Positions 37,528-40,000 of a stretch of 40,000 bases of DNA are shown here, in pieces. Source of the stretch: a virus; the IMG/VR virus record IMGVR_UViG_3300002137_000205, positions 1 to 40,000 of that record. One strand, given 5' to 3'. Under the pieces are notes generated by a model. It saw only the letters and a program-made list of their open reading frames with translations. It was not told the origin of the DNA and did no database searches. A program made the translations under genes and the position numbers. Each line of letters opens with the position of its first letter. Position 1 is the stretch's first letter.

Positions 37528-39999
37528 CTATGCAAAGAAATACAGGCTGTCTCGGACAGCTTCTATCTCTAAAGTAGATTGGTCGGGTGGTGGTTCTATC
37601 AGTGCAAAGGTATCCGCACTGACCTGTTGTCTGACTTGATGCCAGAGGTCATCCAGCATGTTGCCAGAGTACATCGCTATGAAGCACTCACGCAGTATTT
37701 CGTTCAGCATCCCTGTGTTACAAGCATGTGTGCCGAATGAGTCATGGATCATAGCGAAGTCTTTGATGCCATTGTCCACACAGTTGTTCACTGTGATCAT
37801 TAGGTGGCAGGCATCTTGGCTGTGAACGAAGTTAGGAGCGATACTACTTATCTGCCGACCAGCGTGAAGGCTACTCCCTTGCGTTTCGATTGACATAACC
37901 TGACGCTTGCCGCCCCACGTTATCCTCACCTCCGTGGTTTCCATCGAGCGATAGTTCTGGAACACAGTGAAACCTATCGCTGTCTCCCAATGAATGGCAA
38001 GGCCTGCTTTACTGGTCACTCTGGCGACATGCTTCAGCCAGTTCATGGCAGTGTCGGCTGCTGCTAGTTCCTCTCCAATCGCCCGTTGAACTTTAGGAGC
38101 TAACCACACAGCAGCCTCGAAAGTCTGACACTCGAAGGGCTCTATGTCCCCTTTGTCTGTCAGCTTGTTTGTCCACTTGCTGATCTGTCCTACTACTCCT
38201 CGGCTCGTTACACCGTAGGGCTTAGTCATCACTGGCTGCTTCACAATGTCCCTTCTCAGTCGTGTTGACCAAGCAGTGGCTAGATCACCACAAGAGGAGG
38301 CTACCGCCTGTTTCACACTGTCCAGAACAACCGTGTAGACATCAGCAGGAGTGTCACCTGTCTGCACCACGTTCACCGCTCTGGCAGTAGGCTCATCCAA
38401 AAGCATCGCAGCGTAATGCTGCAGACCACTAGCAGAGCCGTCCATTGCAATAGGGAGGTGCGAAACAAAGCTATCACCTTGCTTCATGTATCCAGCCCAC
38501 TCGAAGCACACGGCAAGGAAGCAGAAGGGCTTGTCAGCATCCTGCCACTGAGTGTTGACGAGTGGTTGTTCAGCACACTTAACGATCCAGTCGGACGCTA
38601 GCAGGGTCCACAGCTCTCTATCCGCTAGGCTCACCTTGTCGTTGCCATAGACGTTGGCAGCATGAATAGCTAACCAGCGAGCACCTGTCTCTCCTAGTGG
38701 CAATCCTCTTGCAAACTTGAGCAGCGATTTTCCTGCATCATTTCCTTGAGGGTTGACCGTCCCAAGGCCTGCCGCTGGGTAGATTCTGGAGCGAAAGTCT
38801 AGCGTGTGAGGAAAGTAGATAGCATCTTCGTCCTTGAAGCGTTCACCTACCTTGATCTGCTGCTGCTGTACGAGCCTCTTGCTGGCCCACTTGGTACGCT
38901 CATGGTAGACATGCTTGGCCCCCGCTGACCACTCTTCTAGCTGTACCAGGTTAGCAGGGCATAGCTTCCACGCTGTCCACTCTTCCTTTGGCATATCAGG
39001 CCAAGGCTTGATAGGCAGCTCCGGTTGCTGGCTAGCCGCTACACCCGCACCGCCACCACTCGTATTCATGTGGCTCAACACCTCCAGCACCTGCGTGTTG
39101 ATCTTCCAAGGAGTCGCTTGTATAGCGTTCACACTGTCCATGACATCACTAAGGTCTGTTGCATCTAGCTTGGCAGCTTCAGAGGCTCGAACCTTCGCCA
39201 ATGAGAGGTTATGCAACCGCTGATTGAGGTAGCCACCGTCACTCACTGAGGTCCACGGAACAGGAGGTACAACCATCGGATAGTGGAAGGGCATCAACAG
39301 GGAGTCCATAACATCTGCTTGCGCCAGCATTAGGTCGAGCGTCGCTGTGCCTCTGATGTACGCCTGTTTCTTCTTAGCCCCGCGCTGAACAACTCTCTCG
39401 AAGAGTCCTGTGGCATCACAGAAGCTCTGCACCAAGACAGCACCTGTACACACCAGGCTCTGAGCTGTCCACTTGAGTCCCTCGAACTCAGCGGATCGCA
39501 TGGTGGCTCGTAGCACTGCTCGACTGTACTTATGGCTGGTAGTCTTGGCTATCTGCTTCTCCACCTTAGTGGCTAGCCCTATGTTGGCCTCCTTGAACTG
39601 TGCATACTCAGCCACCTCCATGACCTGTCGTGCCACACGGGTACACAGAGAGGTGTAATGCACCTTCTCCTGCAAGGCATGGTCTAGCATCACCCTGCCT
39701 GTGATGAACGCTAATTGATCACTCTGTAGTAGGAGCACATGCTGCAATGCTGCTGACTTACGAGTGATCTTCGACTGATCGTATACCCACTGATCTATGG
39801 CATCCGCAGTGAGTCTTACACAACCTCTGAGTGAGGCTCGGGCAGAGGAGGAGCCATCCACTAGCCCTCGACTCTCTACTCTCTTGACGCAGGCATCCTG
39901 CGCTACCGCTACTGCTTCCTCTTCTAGTTGAATCTCTCTCGCTAATAGCTTTGGGTGGCTATCTACCACCTCCTGATAAGTCAGGTCTGCTACTGTCAT
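37528..39999 (-). CDS. T7-type single-subunit RNA polymerase
   Basis: An 823-residue phage RNA polymerase (T7: 883). Motif A is AMDGSASGLQHYAAML (D near 519), motif B RDIVKQPVMTKPYG (K near 585, Y near 595), and motif C IHDSFGTH (D near 752); SSIAPNFVHSQDACHL also matches the family. The C-terminus YFFA parallels the FAFA end of T7. The segment matching the specificity loop, about 30 residues before SIAPNFVHSQD, differs from T7, in line with SP6-like rather than T7-like promoters here. It should transcribe both arms. Another copy of its first 312 codons occurs at 1-938. Confidence 0.96.
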   Translation of the reverse strand: MTVADLTYQEVVDSHPKLLAREIQLEEEAVAVAQDACVKRVESRGLVDGSSSARASLRGCVRLTADAIDQWVYDQSKITRKSAALQHVLLLQSDQLAFITGRVMLDHALQEKVHYTSLCTRVARQVMEVAEYAQFKEANIGLATKVEKQIAKTTSHKYSRAVLRATMRSAEFEGLKWTAQSLVCTGAVLVQSFCDATGLFERVVQRGAKKKQAYIRGTATLDLMLAQADVMDSLLMPFHYPMVVPPVPWTSVSDGGYLNQRLHNLSLAKVRASEAAKLDATDLSDVMDSVNAIQATPWKINTQVLEVLSHMNTSGGGAGVAASQQPELPIKPWPDMPKEEWTAWKLCPANLVQLEEWSAGAKHVYHERTKWASKRLVQQQQIKVGERFKDEDAIYFPHTLDFRSRIYPAAGLGTVNPQGNDAGKSLLKFARGLPLGETGARWLAIHAANVYGNDKVSLADRELWTLLASDWIVKCAEQPLVNTQWQDADKPFCFLAVCFEWAGYMKQGDSFVSHLPIAMDGSASGLQHYAAMLLDEPTARAVNVVQTGDTPADVYTVVLDSVKQAVASSCGDLATAWSTRLRRDIVKQPVMTKPYGVTSRGVVGQISKWTNKLTDKGDIEPFECQTFEAAVWLAPKVQRAIGEELAAADTAMNWLKHVARVTSKAGLAIHWETAIGFTVFQNYRSMETTEVRITWGGKRQVMSIETQGSSLHAGRQISSIAPNFVHSQDACHLMITVNNCVDNGIKDFAMIHDSFGTHACNTGMLNEILRECFIAMYSGNMLDDLWHQVRQQVSADTFALIEPPPDQSTLEIEAVRDSLYFFA
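39062..39999. repeat. Terminal direct repeat, right copy (overlap of genome ends)
   Basis: Identical to 1-938 except for GG in place of AA (39300-39301). The final base of the window (40000) is G where 939 is A, but one base past the match cannot show whether the sequence truly diverges. See the left copy for interpretation. Confidence 0.9.
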
Positions 40000-40000
40000 G

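Overview
The window looks like the essentially complete genome, about 39.06 kb, of a temperate T7-supergroup podovirus of a Gram-negative, probably proteobacterial, host. The evidence is a single-subunit phage RNA polymerase, a gp2.5-type SSB ending in Phe, a primase-helicase, a PolA polymerase, a gp6-type exonuclease and a gp17.5-type holin, combined with a tyrosine integrase and an attP that copies the 3' half of a tRNA-Asn(GUU) gene with encoded CCA. A lipobox protein points to a Gram-negative envelope. I cannot name the species. Positions 1-938 repeat 39062-39999 with only two (synonymous) differences, so the window runs once around a circular or terminally redundant genome and a little further. 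The break lies inside the RNA polymerase gene.

Layout. Positions 1-5430 are leftward: the 5' end of the RNA polymerase gene, integrase with a coupled 59-codon gene, attP, a MarR-like regulator, a regulatory and repeat-rich stretch (3197-4334), and a set of very small genes (3662-5430). Positions 5746-26007 are rightward and hold the virion and lysis genes: small terminase, lipoprotein, large terminase, portal, scaffold, an N4-gp56-type capsid protein, tail adaptor and hub, a tailspike with an SGNH esterase domain, two holins, ejection-type internal proteins, a GNAT protein, and a GH24 endolysin. Positions 40000-26110 are leftward and hold RNA polymerase, SSB, HNH nuclease, a T7-lysozyme-like protein, primase-helicase, many small genes, DNA polymerase, C5 methyltransferase, class 3 lipase, exonuclease and a nucleotide diphosphohydrolase. 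The two arms converge on a strong bidirectional terminator at 26059-26100.

How it fits together. An SP6-like promoter (1037-1050, leftward) sits just upstream of the polymerase gene. Two variants of it (3304-3330 and 3486-3525) point rightward toward the virion arm. The polymerase probably drives its own arm and the late arm, while integrase, the MarR-like protein and the short leftward genes are probably served by host polymerase.

Most worth a second look: a T7-lysozyme homologue that has lost its zinc ligands and so may be only an RNA polymerase regulator; a C5 methyltransferase whose SAM-binding motif lies upstream of any usable start codon and which is flanked by an 83% identical 47-bp direct repeat, as if inserted recently; an SP6-like promoter embedded in an inverted repeat; a cluster of CTCTACTTG iterons; a set of YGTATACR sites lying almost wholly between genes; and a phage-borne class 3 lipase.
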